The notes beneath the pieces are model-generated. The model was not told the origin of the DNA. It saw nothing but the letters and a program-made list of their open reading frames with translations, and searched no databases. Shown here one piece after another: positions 14,312-22,757 of a DNA stretch of 25,896 nucleotides. This DNA is from Rhodobacteraceae bacterium UBA7436 (GTDB lineage Bacteria; Pseudomonadota; Alphaproteobacteria; Rhodobacterales; Rhodobacteraceae): positions 11,627 to 37,522 of the forward strand of contig DLQI01000042.1 in NCBI GenBank assembly GCA_002478745.1, read 5' to 3'. Positions within the stretch are counted from its first letter, which is position 1. Every line of letters starts with the position of its first letter. The translations under genes were made by a program, and so were the position numbers.

Positions 14312-15654
14312 ATGCATAAACGGATGCCATCGCGCGATCTAACGGTCAAATGTGCCACTGGAACAGGTGGTTCTTCATCCACCAATTCGACTCGGAAATC
14401 GCGTAAAATACGCGACAGGATCAAAACCCCTTCAACCATGGCAAAACCTGCGCCTGTGCAAACACGACTACCTGCTGAAAACGGAATGAAGGCATCGCGC
14501 TGACACTTCCTACCATTCTCCGTGCCCCACCGTGTTGGATCAAATCCATCTGGATTGTCCCAAAGCCGCTCATGGCGATGCAGATGCCACGGGCTGATCA
14601 CAGCTTGGCTGCCAACCTTTACTTCGCGATCTCGAAACTGCTCAGGACAGGACGCTTCGCGCACCATCATCGGAACGGGCGGATACAATCGTAAGGTTTC
14701 GCGAAACACATCGCGTGAAATGCGTAGCTTGGAAATCAACCCAAATTGGTCAGACGTCAAAACCTGCGCCTCATCGGCCACCTTTTCCTGCCATTCAGGA
14801 AAACGCGCCATCAAATACAAAGCCCACGCCAAGGCCGAAGCACTGGTTTCATGACCTGCAAGAAAGAAGATCGCAACCTGATCAACCATCTCCTCAGTAT
14901 CAAACGTCTCACCCGTTTCAGGATCCGCGGTTGTCATAATCTTGGTCGCCAGATCATCCGGTGCAGTGCCCGTGTCTATCGCATCCATCCGCTCTGTCGT
15001 CAGCTGTGTAATCAACGCCCTGATCTTGCGCGCACTGACTTTTGTATCACGACGAAACAGGCGCGGCATCCATCTGGGCAATGGTAGAAAGGCTGCAATG
15101 TTCAAAATCGGTTGGCTGCGCTGATAAACGCGGAATTCATCAAACACATTACGCGCAATTTTATGTTCTATCGGAATGGAAAATAACGTGCGGAAAATCA
15201 CATCAGCAGCCGCGTGGCTGGTTTCTTCCTCAATCTCCACCACATCACCATCGCGCTGGTTTAGGCGCGCCGCCGCCGCCTCTGCGGCCTCCCACATCGC
15301 GGGATAGGTTTCACGCAGGCGTCCACCCTCAAACGCAGGATCGATGATGCGGCGCTGGCGTTTCCACGTCTCTCCATTGGTCAGAAAGACCGAGTTTCCC
15401 AGCAAGGGGCGCAACCCCTCCCCAATGCGATTGGATTTGGGGAAATCATCGGGGCGATCTTTCAAAATGGTCTTAATCAACTCTGGCTGATTGATCATGT
15501 AACTGCGAAAAAACGGCGTGCGAAACTCAGCCATCCACGCGCGGTAAAGCCGTGCAGGTTGTGCCGATAGAATATCTTGGCGAAACAAACGCGCGTATTG
15601 TAACAGCGATACCTTATTTGGACGGCTCTGCGGCTTTGGCGGAAGATCAGTCAT
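14299..15654 (-). CDS. Cytochrome P450
   Basis: A 451-residue soluble cytochrome P450 monooxygenase. The heme-binding loop FSAGSRVCTG carries the cysteine ligand C399; the I-helix oxygen-activation motif is AGHET (266-270) and the ExxR motif is ETLR (319-322). No N-terminal membrane anchor is seen. The substrate and CYP family cannot be named from sequence, and no ferredoxin or reductase gene is adjacent, so electrons must come from elsewhere. Its ATG overlaps the stop of the upstream membrane hydrolase-like gene by four bases (ATGA), implying co-translation and a shared pathway, possibly lipid or sterol-like substrates (inference). Confidence 0.92.
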   Translation of the reverse strand: MTDLPPKPQSRPNKVSLLQYARLFRQDILSAQPARLYRAWMAEFRTPFFRSYMINQPELIKTILKDRPDDFPKSNRIGEGLRPLLGNSVFLTNGETWKRQRRIIDPAFEGGRLRETYPAMWEAAEAAAARLNQRDGDVVEIEEETSHAAADVIFRTLFSIPIEHKIARNVFDEFRVYQRSQPILNIAAFLPLPRWMPRLFRRDTKVSARKIRALITQLTTERMDAIDTGTAPDDLATKIMTTADPETGETFDTEEMVDQVAIFFLAGHETSASALAWALYLMARFPEWQEKVADEAQVLTSDQFGLISKLRISRDVFRETLRLYPPVPMMVREASCPEQFRDREVKVGSQAVISPWHLHRHERLWDNPDGFDPTRWGTENGRKCQRDAFIPFSAGSRVCTGAGFAMVEGVLILSRILRDFRVELVDEEPPVPVAHLTVRSRDGIRLCIVCR

Positions 15655-16925
15655 GGTGCCACCGATGTGTATTTTGAAACAGAATAATCGATCCGCGATT
15701 TTGACGCCGGACGATTGGCATAGCGTTCACCCAGTGTTTGCGGGCCGGAGGTAATCTGAAAATAGTCATAATCACGAGGCCGATCAAAGGCGCACATATA
15801 TTGAAAATGTAGGCGAAAGAACCTCCAACGGAGTTCTTTCCAGCGTGCAGGGCTGAGTGTTTGAGTGAAGGCCGCAGAGAAAACCAATGGCCAACGTTTG
15901 GCATCTGTTGCCACACCAGACACTGATACAGGATCGCATAGGGCAAAGGCACAGCCATCACCGGGCGCTGTGACATCAACCCATGTTATGTTCTCTTGGG
16001 TCGATAAAAACTGAAGGTCCGCGCGCAAGCGATAGGCCTTGGGCAAGAAGGACACCATCGGCACCACCTGACCCAACGATAAAAACGAAAGCTTTGGCCC
16101 GTTGACAGACACACCATCCGAACGGATCAGATCAGACAGGATCGATACGCCCAAATGCGCACCCGAAGAATGCCCAACAACCAACACTTCATCCACATCG
16201 CTATTCATTGCCGCTGCGATTTCGGACTGAAATGTCGCTATACGAACTTCAAGTTCGGGCGGATTGGCACCACGCGTCTTTGCGGAATATGCGTAATCAT
16301 GCATCAGGTAATAGGCAAAAAATTTGGAATCCTTAGCCTTGAACCAGCGCAACACGGTCCAAAACGCAATACTGCCACCGATGAGGCTCGCTATGATTGT
16401 CTGCGTCAACCAACGCGGCCAGATAGTCATTGGCCCGTAAATCGCCGTTTCCAACAATCGCACGCCTTTGCCAATCAGCAGGGCCGCCAAATAAAATGCC
16501 AGACATGCCAGAAGCAGCTGAACCAACAGCATTCCAACAGGATAAAGCGCTGCGATAACTGGGCCTTTGCGCAGCTTCATCAACCGCCACAATGCACCTG
16601 TCGCGATGTAAATCCATGCTGTGCGGACAAGTTGCCAGTAGGTCGCAGCAATCGAATTGGCCACACTGTCACGCACGATGTCAGACCAAACCAGCACCTC
16701 AGCATCGACATGGACCGCACCACCATCAATGACGCTGTCGACCTGCCAGCCATAGTTGCCACCACCCTGTTTGGGGCTGAGCGTTAGCTGATAGTCTGAA
16801 ATAGCTGCCTGCGCGGCGCCCTCAATGCGGTACAACTCGCGATATCGGCGCGGGTGAATCGGATCATACCCCGGAATGTAGAACACCCGACGCGTTTTGA
16901 CCGTATTTTGGATGTCACTGCTCAT
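15651..16925 (-). CDS. Membrane-anchored alpha/beta-hydrolase-like protein
   Basis: A 424-residue protein I cannot assign to a named family. The N-terminal VFYIPGYDP (15-23) resembles the first strand and oxyanion region of lipases. Residues 97-195 contain about three hydrophobic segments (near 100-115, 122-152 and 172-193). The nucleophile elbow GHSSG (251-255, S253) in VLVVGHSSGAHLG is clear, and WVDVTAPGDGC could supply the acid. So it is probably a serine esterase, lipase or acyltransferase interrupted by a membrane insert. It overlaps the P450 start by four bases. The likely transcript starts in the 71-base gap from ccdA. Confidence 0.72.
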   Translation of the reverse strand: MSSDIQNTVKTRRVFYIPGYDPIHPRRYRELYRIEGAAQAAISDYQLTLSPKQGGGNYGWQVDSVIDGGAVHVDAEVLVWSDIVRDSVANSIAATYWQLVRTAWIYIATGALWRLMKLRKGPVIAALYPVGMLLVQLLLACLAFYLAALLIGKGVRLLETAIYGPMTIWPRWLTQTIIASLIGGSIAFWTVLRWFKAKDSKFFAYYLMHDYAYSAKTRGANPPELEVRIATFQSEIAAAMNSDVDEVLVVGHSSGAHLGVSILSDLIRSDGVSVNGPKLSFLSLGQVVPMVSFLPKAYRLRADLQFLSTQENITWVDVTAPGDGCAFALCDPVSVSGVATDAKRWPLVFSAAFTQTLSPARWKELRWRFFRLHFQYMCAFDRPRDYDYFQITSGPQTLGERYANRPASKSRIDYSVSKYTSVAP

Positions 16926-16996
16926 ATCCGCACCCTTGGCTTACAAACACCCTAACGCGGATTTTTGACAAGAGTAAGACGTTTGAAACCGATCAA

Positions 16997-17749
16997 TCAG
17001 CCAAGTGTTGCAAGAAACGGAAAGGTTTCCAAAAGCCAGAATGAGAAGGTTGAGAATTGATTGAACAATAAAGCCAAGCCCACAATGATCAACAAGCCGC
17101 CCATTACACGCTCAATCGTCTTCATATGACGTTTGATGCGGTTCATCACGCCCATAGCACGGCTGATGAACAATGCTGCCAAAAGAAACGGAACTCCTAA
17201 ACCAATTGCATAAATACCCAACAATAGCGTCCCACGCGCAACTGACCCCTCGGATGCGGCCAACGCTAGAATTGCACCCAGTTGCGGACCAATGCAGGGC
17301 GTCCAGCCAAACGCGAATGCAAGACCAAGAACATAGGCCCCAAAAAACGACCCTCCCTTATCACCCGCGTCTAACCGCGCCTCTTGATCAAGGAATCGAA
17401 TGCGAAAAATTCCAACAAAGTGCAGACCAAAAACAATGATCGTGACACCTGCGATTTGGCCAAAAAGTGCCTGATTTTGCAAGAAAAACGCACCAAATGC
17501 TGAGGCTGCAAACCCCAGCAAGATAAAGACGGTGCTTAACCCCATTACAAAGAACAACGCGGCCGTGATGGCCTTGCGGCGCCCCGTGGCTTCGTCGTTC
17601 ATCTCGTTTATGCTTACGCCGCTCATATAAGCCAAATACGGTGGCACGATGGGCAAAACACAGGGCGATAAAAAGCTGACGATGCCAGCAATCAGGGCCA
17701 CAGACATTGCAGGGATCAGGCCTGCATCAAAGATATCAATTCCAAACAT
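16997..17749 (-). CDS. ccdA: CcdA-like thiol-disulfide transporter, cytochrome c biogenesis
   Basis: A 250-residue inner-membrane protein of the CcdA/DsbD-beta family with six predicted helices. It passes electrons from cytoplasmic thioredoxin to periplasmic thioredoxin-like proteins used in cytochrome c maturation. The two redox cysteines are in SPCVLP (C30) and TPCIGP (C152). The MFGIDIFDAGL start (17749) is preferred; a GTG ten codons upstream (17779) is preceded by AGGTGA and is possible. It is divergent from the tusA-like gene. No ccm genes are nearby. Confidence 0.87.
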   Translation of the reverse strand: MFGIDIFDAGLIPAMSVALIAGIVSFLSPCVLPIVPPYLAYMSGVSINEMNDEATGRRKAITAALFFVMGLSTVFILLGFAASAFGAFFLQNQALFGQIAGVTIIVFGLHFVGIFRIRFLDQEARLDAGDKGGSFFGAYVLGLAFAFGWTPCIGPQLGAILALAASEGSVARGTLLLGIYAIGLGVPFLLAALFISRAMGVMNRIKRHMKTIERVMGGLLIIVGLALLFNQFSTFSFWLLETFPFLATLG

Positions 17750-17841
17750 AGGATAGCCATATTCCAATTGAGCAGGCACGTCACCTAAGGATCGGTCACA
17801 TCATTGTGGACAGCTTGAAACAATCGCCCTATCTGGCAGGT

Positions 17842-18075
17842 ATGAGCAATGAAACAACACATCTCGATGCCCGTGGGCTTCTATGCCCTCTTCCCGTCTT
17901 AAAAGCACGCAAGCGCCTGCAGGCGGTTGCAGTGGGTGAAACGCTTACAATGGTAGCAGACGATCCTGCAGCCGTGATCGATGTCCCGCATTTCTGCATG
18001 GAGGCTGGACATGAATTGGTATCCAGCGAGGCCTATGGGAACGATCAGACCTATGTGATCCGCAAATCTAGCTAA
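17842..18075 (+). CDS. TusA/SirA family sulfur carrier protein
   Basis: A 77-residue TusA-family protein, a small sulfur carrier whose persulfide on a conserved cysteine is passed on in tRNA thiolation or other sulfur-transfer routes. The motif DARGLLCPLPVLKARKRL carries C15 with the family CPxP pattern; a compact alpha-beta fold fits the length. A GTG at 17806 would add 12 residues; neither start has a good ribosome binding site. It is divergent from ccdA and convergent with rne. Whether this is TusA proper or a paralog is uncertain. Confidence 0.85.
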   Translation: MSNETTHLDARGLLCPLPVLKARKRLQAVAVGETLTMVADDPAAVIDVPHFCMEAGHELVSSEAYGNDQTYVIRKSS

Positions 18076-18078
18076 TAC

Positions 18079-18106
18079 AAAAAAAAGGCGATCCCGAAGG
18101 ACCGCC
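18079..18106 (-). terminator. Strong Rho-independent terminator of rne
   Basis: On the minus strand GGCGGTCC and GGATCGCC pair fully (one G-U) across a TTCG tetraloop, followed by eight T residues. It lies 25 bases past the rne stop and just after the tusA-like stop. The plus-strand side has no T-run. Confidence 0.92.
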
Positions 18107-18130
18107 CCAATCTGTGACTATGTGCTTGGC

Positions 18131-20905
18131 TTATTTACCAAGTGACCACCAACCACGGCGCTTAGGCTTGGCTGGTTCTTCTGGTGCAGCTTCTGCAACC
18201 GGTTCAGGCGAAGGTGCAGGCTCAGCAACGGGCGCTGGTGCTTCAACAACTGGTGCAGGTGCCGCCTCAACAACTGGCGTAGCAACAACCGCTTCAGGCG
18301 CAGCTGCTGGTGCTTCATCAACCTCAGCAACCTTCACCTTGGCACGTGATTTGCGGACGCGCTTTGGTTTTGGCTTAGGTTCTTCTTCGGCTGCGACCGC
18401 TTCCTCGGAAGGTGCTTCAGCCGCAGCTTCAGTTGCAACAGCCTCGTCAGCAGGTGCTTCTTCATTTACCTTCTTAGCGCGCGGCGCACGTTTGCGCTTT
18501 GGCTTGGCTGGTTTTTCTTCAGCTGCTTCCGCCACTGGTGCATCTTCAGCTACAGTTTCTTCACTTACAGCTTCGGCTGATACTTGAACGTTTGCATCAC
18601 CCTCAGCGGTAACAGCCGGAGCAGCAGCATCATTAGACGCGCCCTCATCACCGTTTTCGCCATTTGCCGCAGCTTCATCACCGTTTGATTTGCGGCGACG
18701 ACGACGACGACGACGGCGTTTTGGTTTAACCTCACCATCTTCATCCGTCGCAGCAGGTGCCGCTATTGATTGATCACCGGTATCAACCGCATCACTAGCT
18801 TCCGCCGCAATGTCCGCAGCTTCGGCGGCATCCGCAGCCAACGCATCAGCTTCGTCAATCTTGTCCATAACCGAGGTGTCAGGCGCTACAAATGCTGCAT
18901 TCGTAACAGGCAACGCGCGGGTTGCAGTTTTGAACTTTTCGATCGTGAAATCAGGCGTAACCAAAGATGGATCCGCTTCGATACGAACCGACATACCATA
19001 ACGCACTTCGATATGCGCGATGTGGTCACGTTTTTGGTTCATCAAGAAGTTGGCGATCCCCACTGGGCAACGAACCAACACTTCCCGTGTACGGCGGCGT
19101 GTGCCTTCTTCTTCAATCTGGCGAAGGATAGACAGGCCAAGATTGTCGTCTGAACGGATCAAGCCAGTGCCGTGGCACGATGGGCAAGGCTGTGTTGTCG
19201 CCTCAATCATGCCAGGACGTAGACGCTGACGCGACATTTCCATCAGGCCAAAGCCAGAGATACGGCCAACTTGAATGCGGGCGCGATCTGTCTTCAGCTT
19301 GTCTTTCATTCGCTTTTCAACGGCCGCGTTGTTCTTACGCTCGTCCATGTCGATAAAGTCGATGACGATCAGACCAGCAAGGTCACGCAAGCGCAACTGA
19401 CGGGCAACTTCTTCAGCTGCCTCAAGATTGGTCTTCACAGCGGTATCCTCGATGGACCCCTCTTTGGTTGAACGACCAGAGTTCACATCCACAGCAACCA
19501 ATGCCTCGGTGATACCGATGACGATGTAACCACCGGATTTCAGCTGTACAGTCGGGTTAAACATCCCAGACAGATAGCTTTCCACTTGGAAGCGGGCAAA
19601 CAATGGCAAAGTGTCTTCATAGCGTTTCACGTTTTTGGCGTGTGACGGCATGATCATCTTCATAAAGTCTTTGGCAATGCGATAACCGCGCTCACCTTCA
19701 ACAAACACTTCGTCGATCTCACCGTTATACAAATCACGGATAGAACGTTTGATCAGGTCGCCTTCCTCGTAGATCTTCGCAGGTGCGATAGATTTCAAAG
19801 TCAGCTCGCGGATCTGTTCCCACATCCGTTGTAGGTATTCATAGTCACGCTTGATCTCGGCTTTGGTGCGTTTGGCACCAGCAGTACGAACAATCAGACC
19901 TGCGCCTTGTGGCACTTCGATCTCGTTTGCGATCTCTTTTAGTTTCTTACGGTCTGGTGCGTTAGTGATCTTGCGGCTGATCCCGCCGCCACGAGCAGTG
20001 TTTGGCATCAAGACGCAATAGCGCCCCGCCAAGGAAAGGTATGTTGTCAGGGCCGCGCCCTTGTTGCCGCGTTCTTCTTTGACCACTTGGATCAACAGGA
20101 TTTGGCGAACTTTAACAACTTCTTGGATTTTGTAACGACGGGCACGTGGTTTGCGCACTGGGCGAATGTCTTCGCTATCATCTTCATCTGCTACAGATTC
20201 GATGCTGTCATCTTTTGAGGATGCTTTGGACCCTCTGGCTTCTTCGCCGTTGTCTGCGTCTGTGTCACCATCTTCTGATGGCTCTTCAGTGGTTTCAACT
20301 TCGGTAGGTGCCTCTTCACTGGCTGCAACTTCTTCGGTCGCAGCCTCTTCAGCAGGTGCCTCTTCAGCAACCGCTTCTTCAGCCACCGGCGCATCCTGTG
20401 TCGGAGCTTCAGCCTCAACCACGGCTACATTCGCTTCAACCGCATCATCTTCCGTCAAGTCGATGGTTTCCATGCCGTCAATCTCAGGTGTCTCGACTTC
20501 GGTTGAAACAACGGCATCATCGCTAGAAACCTCAGCAGCACGGGTGCGCGAACGCGACCGGGAGCGGCGGGGTTTCTTTGGTTTATCATCTTCTTCACGT
20601 GCTTTTTGCGCTTCAGCATACGCACGTTCTTCCTCCATCAGGGCCTCACGGTCCGCGACAGGGATCTGATAATAATCAGGGTGAATCTCACTAAACGCTA
20701 AGAAACCATGGCGATTTCCACCATAATCTACAAAAGCCGCCTGAAGTGAAGGCTCAACGCGCGTAACTTTGGCTAGATAGATGTTGCCAGCAATTTGGCG
20801 TCTATTTTCGGATTCAAAGTCAAATTCCTCAACTTTGTTTCCATCAACCACAACAACGCGGGTTTCTTCCGCGTGGGTGGCATCGATAAGCATTTTCTTA
20901 GGCAT
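18131..20905 (-). CDS. rne: Ribonuclease E
   Basis: A 924-residue RNase E, the central mRNA decay and rRNA/tRNA processing endonuclease and degradosome scaffold. Order: N-terminal RNase H-like and S1 segment (about 1-80), a low-complexity Glu/Ala-rich insertion inside S1 (about 90-255), the rest of S1 (260-310), the catalytic DNase-I-like core with D473 (AVDVNSG) and D516 (VIDFIDMD), and the zinc-link CPSCHG (C574, C577). The C-terminal 340 residues are disordered, Ala/Glu/Pro-rich, with a run of about nine arginines (18692-18718) and further basic patches for RNA binding. The start MPKKMLIDATHAEE is chosen because homologs begin MxKKMLIDA; the longer frame to 21094 is spurious. Confidence 0.95.
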   Translation of the reverse strand: MPKKMLIDATHAEETRVVVVDGNKVEEFDFESENRRQIAGNIYLAKVTRVEPSLQAAFVDYGGNRHGFLAFSEIHPDYYQIPVADREALMEEERAYAEAQKAREEDDKPKKPRRSRSRSRTRAAEVSSDDAVVSTEVETPEIDGMETIDLTEDDAVEANVAVVEAEAPTQDAPVAEEAVAEEAPAEEAATEEVAASEEAPTEVETTEEPSEDGDTDADNGEEARGSKASSKDDSIESVADEDDSEDIRPVRKPRARRYKIQEVVKVRQILLIQVVKEERGNKGAALTTYLSLAGRYCVLMPNTARGGGISRKITNAPDRKKLKEIANEIEVPQGAGLIVRTAGAKRTKAEIKRDYEYLQRMWEQIRELTLKSIAPAKIYEEGDLIKRSIRDLYNGEIDEVFVEGERGYRIAKDFMKMIMPSHAKNVKRYEDTLPLFARFQVESYLSGMFNPTVQLKSGGYIVIGITEALVAVDVNSGRSTKEGSIEDTAVKTNLEAAEEVARQLRLRDLAGLIVIDFIDMDERKNNAAVEKRMKDKLKTDRARIQVGRISGFGLMEMSRQRLRPGMIEATTQPCPSCHGTGLIRSDDNLGLSILRQIEEEGTRRRTREVLVRCPVGIANFLMNQKRDHIAHIEVRYGMSVRIEADPSLVTPDFTIEKFKTATRALPVTNAAFVAPDTSVMDKIDEADALAADAAEAADIAAEASDAVDTGDQSIAAPAATDEDGEVKPKRRRRRRRRRKSNGDEAAANGENGDEGASNDAAAPAVTAEGDANVQVSAEAVSEETVAEDAPVAEAAEEKPAKPKRKRAPRAKKVNEEAPADEAVATEAAAEAPSEEAVAAEEEPKPKPKRVRKSRAKVKVAEVDEAPAAAPEAVVATPVVEAAPAPVVEAPAPVAEPAPSPEPVAEAAPEEPAKPKRRGWWSLGK

Positions 20906-21363
20906 ATTATCCGTTTGCACAACGCAAGAACGGCCGCACCCGGAGGGGCCGCCGTTTTGGGAATGTGTCTTGTCAGGGCGATCATGGACGCGCGGCAAAA
21001 CCAGGCCAAAAGCCCGTCTGCTGTGATGCAAAATGCTATCGCGCGCGTCATCGCGTTCTTCTCCGACACGCGGCAACAATAGCCGCCCGCGCATCCATTA
21101 AGTGCCGCAAATTGGTATTCCAAGATGGCAGCGTTCTCTCAGCCCTTTTGGGGCTCAATCGGTCTGCATGAACGTGGCGGTCATTTTAGCCAGCCAATGT
21201 CCACAACAGCGAAACTCAAAAAGAGGCTTACACATCAAAGGTAAGTGTCTCTTAGGCCTAGATAATGACTTTTGGGACCCAAATACAATGGACAATCGGC
21301 CTAGCCTTGCGCAATCGGCAATATAATCATCAACATGTTGGGAAATAAGCGCTTTTGCGCAAT
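20906..21363 (-). promoter_or_regulatory. Gene-free rne leader and upstream region
   Basis: About 500 bases separate rne from dctD, and I see no convincing gene on either strand. The region is probably rne leader and promoter. Hairpins on the minus strand include AACGGC with GCCGTT (20929-20956, about 24 bases before the ATG) and AGCCCC-AAAA-GGGCT near 21141-21155. A candidate promoter has TTGTAT (21283-21288) and TTATCT (21260-21265), read on the minus strand with 17 bases between; a perfect TTTGGG-A-CCCAAA palindrome (21271-21283) lies in that spacer. RNase E genes in other bacteria are autoregulated through structured leaders, so a similar role is plausible. Confidence 0.4.
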
Positions 21364-21391
21364 AAAAAACAGGGACTAAATGGCCCCTGTT
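21364..21391 (-). terminator. Terminator of the dctBD-like operon
   Basis: On the minus strand AACAGGG pairs with CCCTGTT around a 10-base loop and continues into TTTTTT with ATT. It is 18 bases after the dctD-like stop. Confidence 0.8.
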
Positions 21392-21408
21392 CTCGCATTC
21401 ACTTTCTA

Positions 21409-22743
21409 CTACAGGTAGTCAGAGCGTTGCAGACCATACTTGGCCATTTTTTCGTTCAATGTACGTCTTGGCAGGCACAACTCGTCCATCACTGAAGCAA
21501 TAGACCCCTTATGACGGCGCATCGTGTTGTCGATCAACATGCGTTCAAACGCTTCCACATATTCTTTCAGCGGCTTGCCCTCAGTCGTCATGACCGGCTG
21601 CATTTCCTCGTGATCAGACATCAACAAGGATGCAATGCTACCCGAACCACGGCGCGATTGAAGAACCGCACGCTCCGCCACGTTGATCAACTGGCGAACG
21701 TTGCCCGGCCACGGGGCCTGGAGCAACTGCGCAGCTTCTTGGGCAGACACCTTAGGTGCGTCACAACCATATTCATCGGCGAACTGATCGCCCAAACGGG
21801 TGAATAACGTCAAAATATCTTCACCGCGTTGGCGCAATGGCGGCACAGTGATCCGCAAAGCAGCAAGGCGATAGAAAAGGTCTGGCCGCAAAGCGTCCTC
21901 GCAGGTACGCCCTGCCTCTTGCAGATTGCAAATCCCAACGATGCGCGTTTCAGCGGGCGTGCCCTGCTCATTTATCACGCTTAACAGGCGTGCTTGTGTG
22001 GCTTCAGACAACGCTTCGATATCTTCAAGCACCAGCGTTCCGCCGCGGGCCTCTTCGATTGCTGGCAATTGACCATCTTCTGGCTGCATTGGTCCAAACA
22101 AGCGTTTGGCTAACGCCTCGTCTTCCAGCGCAGAACAACTGACCAATACAAATTTCTTACCTGCACGGCTGCCAACAGCATGCAGCGCGTGAGCCACCAG
22201 CGTTTTACCCGTGCCTGTTTCGCCGTCGATCAGAACATGGCCGTCCGCCTGCCCCAAATCTAGGATGTCTTCGCGCAAGCGCTCCATAACAGGTGATCCG
22301 CCAATCAGCTTCTTCATCAACTGGCCACCGTCAGACAATTCGCGGCGCAAAATACGGTTGTCCATTACCAAACGGCGTGATGCTGTAGCTTTCTTAGCCA
22401 GCTCGCTCATACGATCAGGATTAAATGGCTTCTCCAAGAAATCAAACGCACCAACGCGCATCGCCTCAACAGCCATCGGCACATCGCCGTGACCCGTGAT
22501 CATAATCACAGGAAGCGCTGAATCGTTGCCCATGAGCTTCTTAAGGAATTGCATTCCATCCATGCCCGGCATCTTGATGTCCGAGATCACGATCCCTGGA
22601 TACTCTGGCCCAAGAACCTTCAACGCATCTTCGGCGCTGGCGAATGTTTCTGTGTCATAGCCCGACAGCGCCAACCATTGGCTGATCGACTGGCGCATGT
22701 CCTGTTCGTCATCAACGATGGCGATTTTCATGGCTTGGGTCAT
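21409..22743 (-). CDS. dctD: DctD-like response regulator with degenerate AAA+ domain
   Basis: A 444-residue NtrC-family regulator. Receiver domain residues 5-120 with phosphoacceptor D55 (VISDIKMPGMDG), AAA+ domain about 145-380 with Walker A GETGTGKT (174-181), the arginine-finger region RPDLFYRL (286-293), and a C-terminal Fis-type helix-turn-helix (about 410-440). Two key features are off: no GAFTGA loop is present between LFGPMQPEDG and EEARGGT (about 216-232), and the Walker B acids read ED (240-241) instead of DE. So it may not activate sigma-54. The start at 22743 has AGGAAG nine bases upstream; an ATG at 22761 overlapping the dctB stop is the alternative. The name follows overall similarity and the neighbouring kinase. 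Confidence 0.85.
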   Translation of the reverse strand: MTQAMKIAIVDDEQDMRQSISQWLALSGYDTETFASAEDALKVLGPEYPGIVISDIKMPGMDGMQFLKKLMGNDSALPVIMITGHGDVPMAVEAMRVGAFDFLEKPFNPDRMSELAKKATASRRLVMDNRILRRELSDGGQLMKKLIGGSPVMERLREDILDLGQADGHVLIDGETGTGKTLVAHALHAVGSRAGKKFVLVSCSALEDEALAKRLFGPMQPEDGQLPAIEEARGGTLVLEDIEALSEATQARLLSVINEQGTPAETRIVGICNLQEAGRTCEDALRPDLFYRLAALRITVPPLRQRGEDILTLFTRLGDQFADEYGCDAPKVSAQEAAQLLQAPWPGNVRQLINVAERAVLQSRRGSGSIASLLMSDHEEMQPVMTTEGKPLKEYVEAFERMLIDNTMRRHKGSIASVMDELCLPRRTLNEKMAKYGLQRSDYL

Positions 22744-22757
22744 GTTACTTTGCTTCC

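Noticed and set aside
16155..16787. 210-residue frame on the plus strand opposite the membrane hydrolase
   Set aside because: It lies wholly within a well-supported gene, shows no domain and no ribosome binding site.
18114..18587. Ala/Gly/Thr-rich 157-residue frame opposite the rne 3' end
   Set aside because: A shadow of the repetitive C-terminal tail of RNase E; it has no independent start signal.
18692..18718. Triplet repeat as a microsatellite or array
   Set aside because: It is in frame in rne and encodes the arginine run; no separate element is needed.
20151..20669. Ser/Ala-rich 172-residue frame opposite rne
   Set aside because: It is the complement of the low-complexity Glu/Ala insertion of RNase E, so its composition is a by-product.
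20906..21094. N-terminal extension of rne to 21094
   Set aside because: The extra 63 residues do not resemble any RNase E; homologs begin at MxKKMLIDA, which is encoded at 20905.
21349..21360. GCGC-TTTT-GCGC as a terminator
   Set aside because: Only four base pairs without a following T-run, and the better terminator lies just next to it at 21364-21391.
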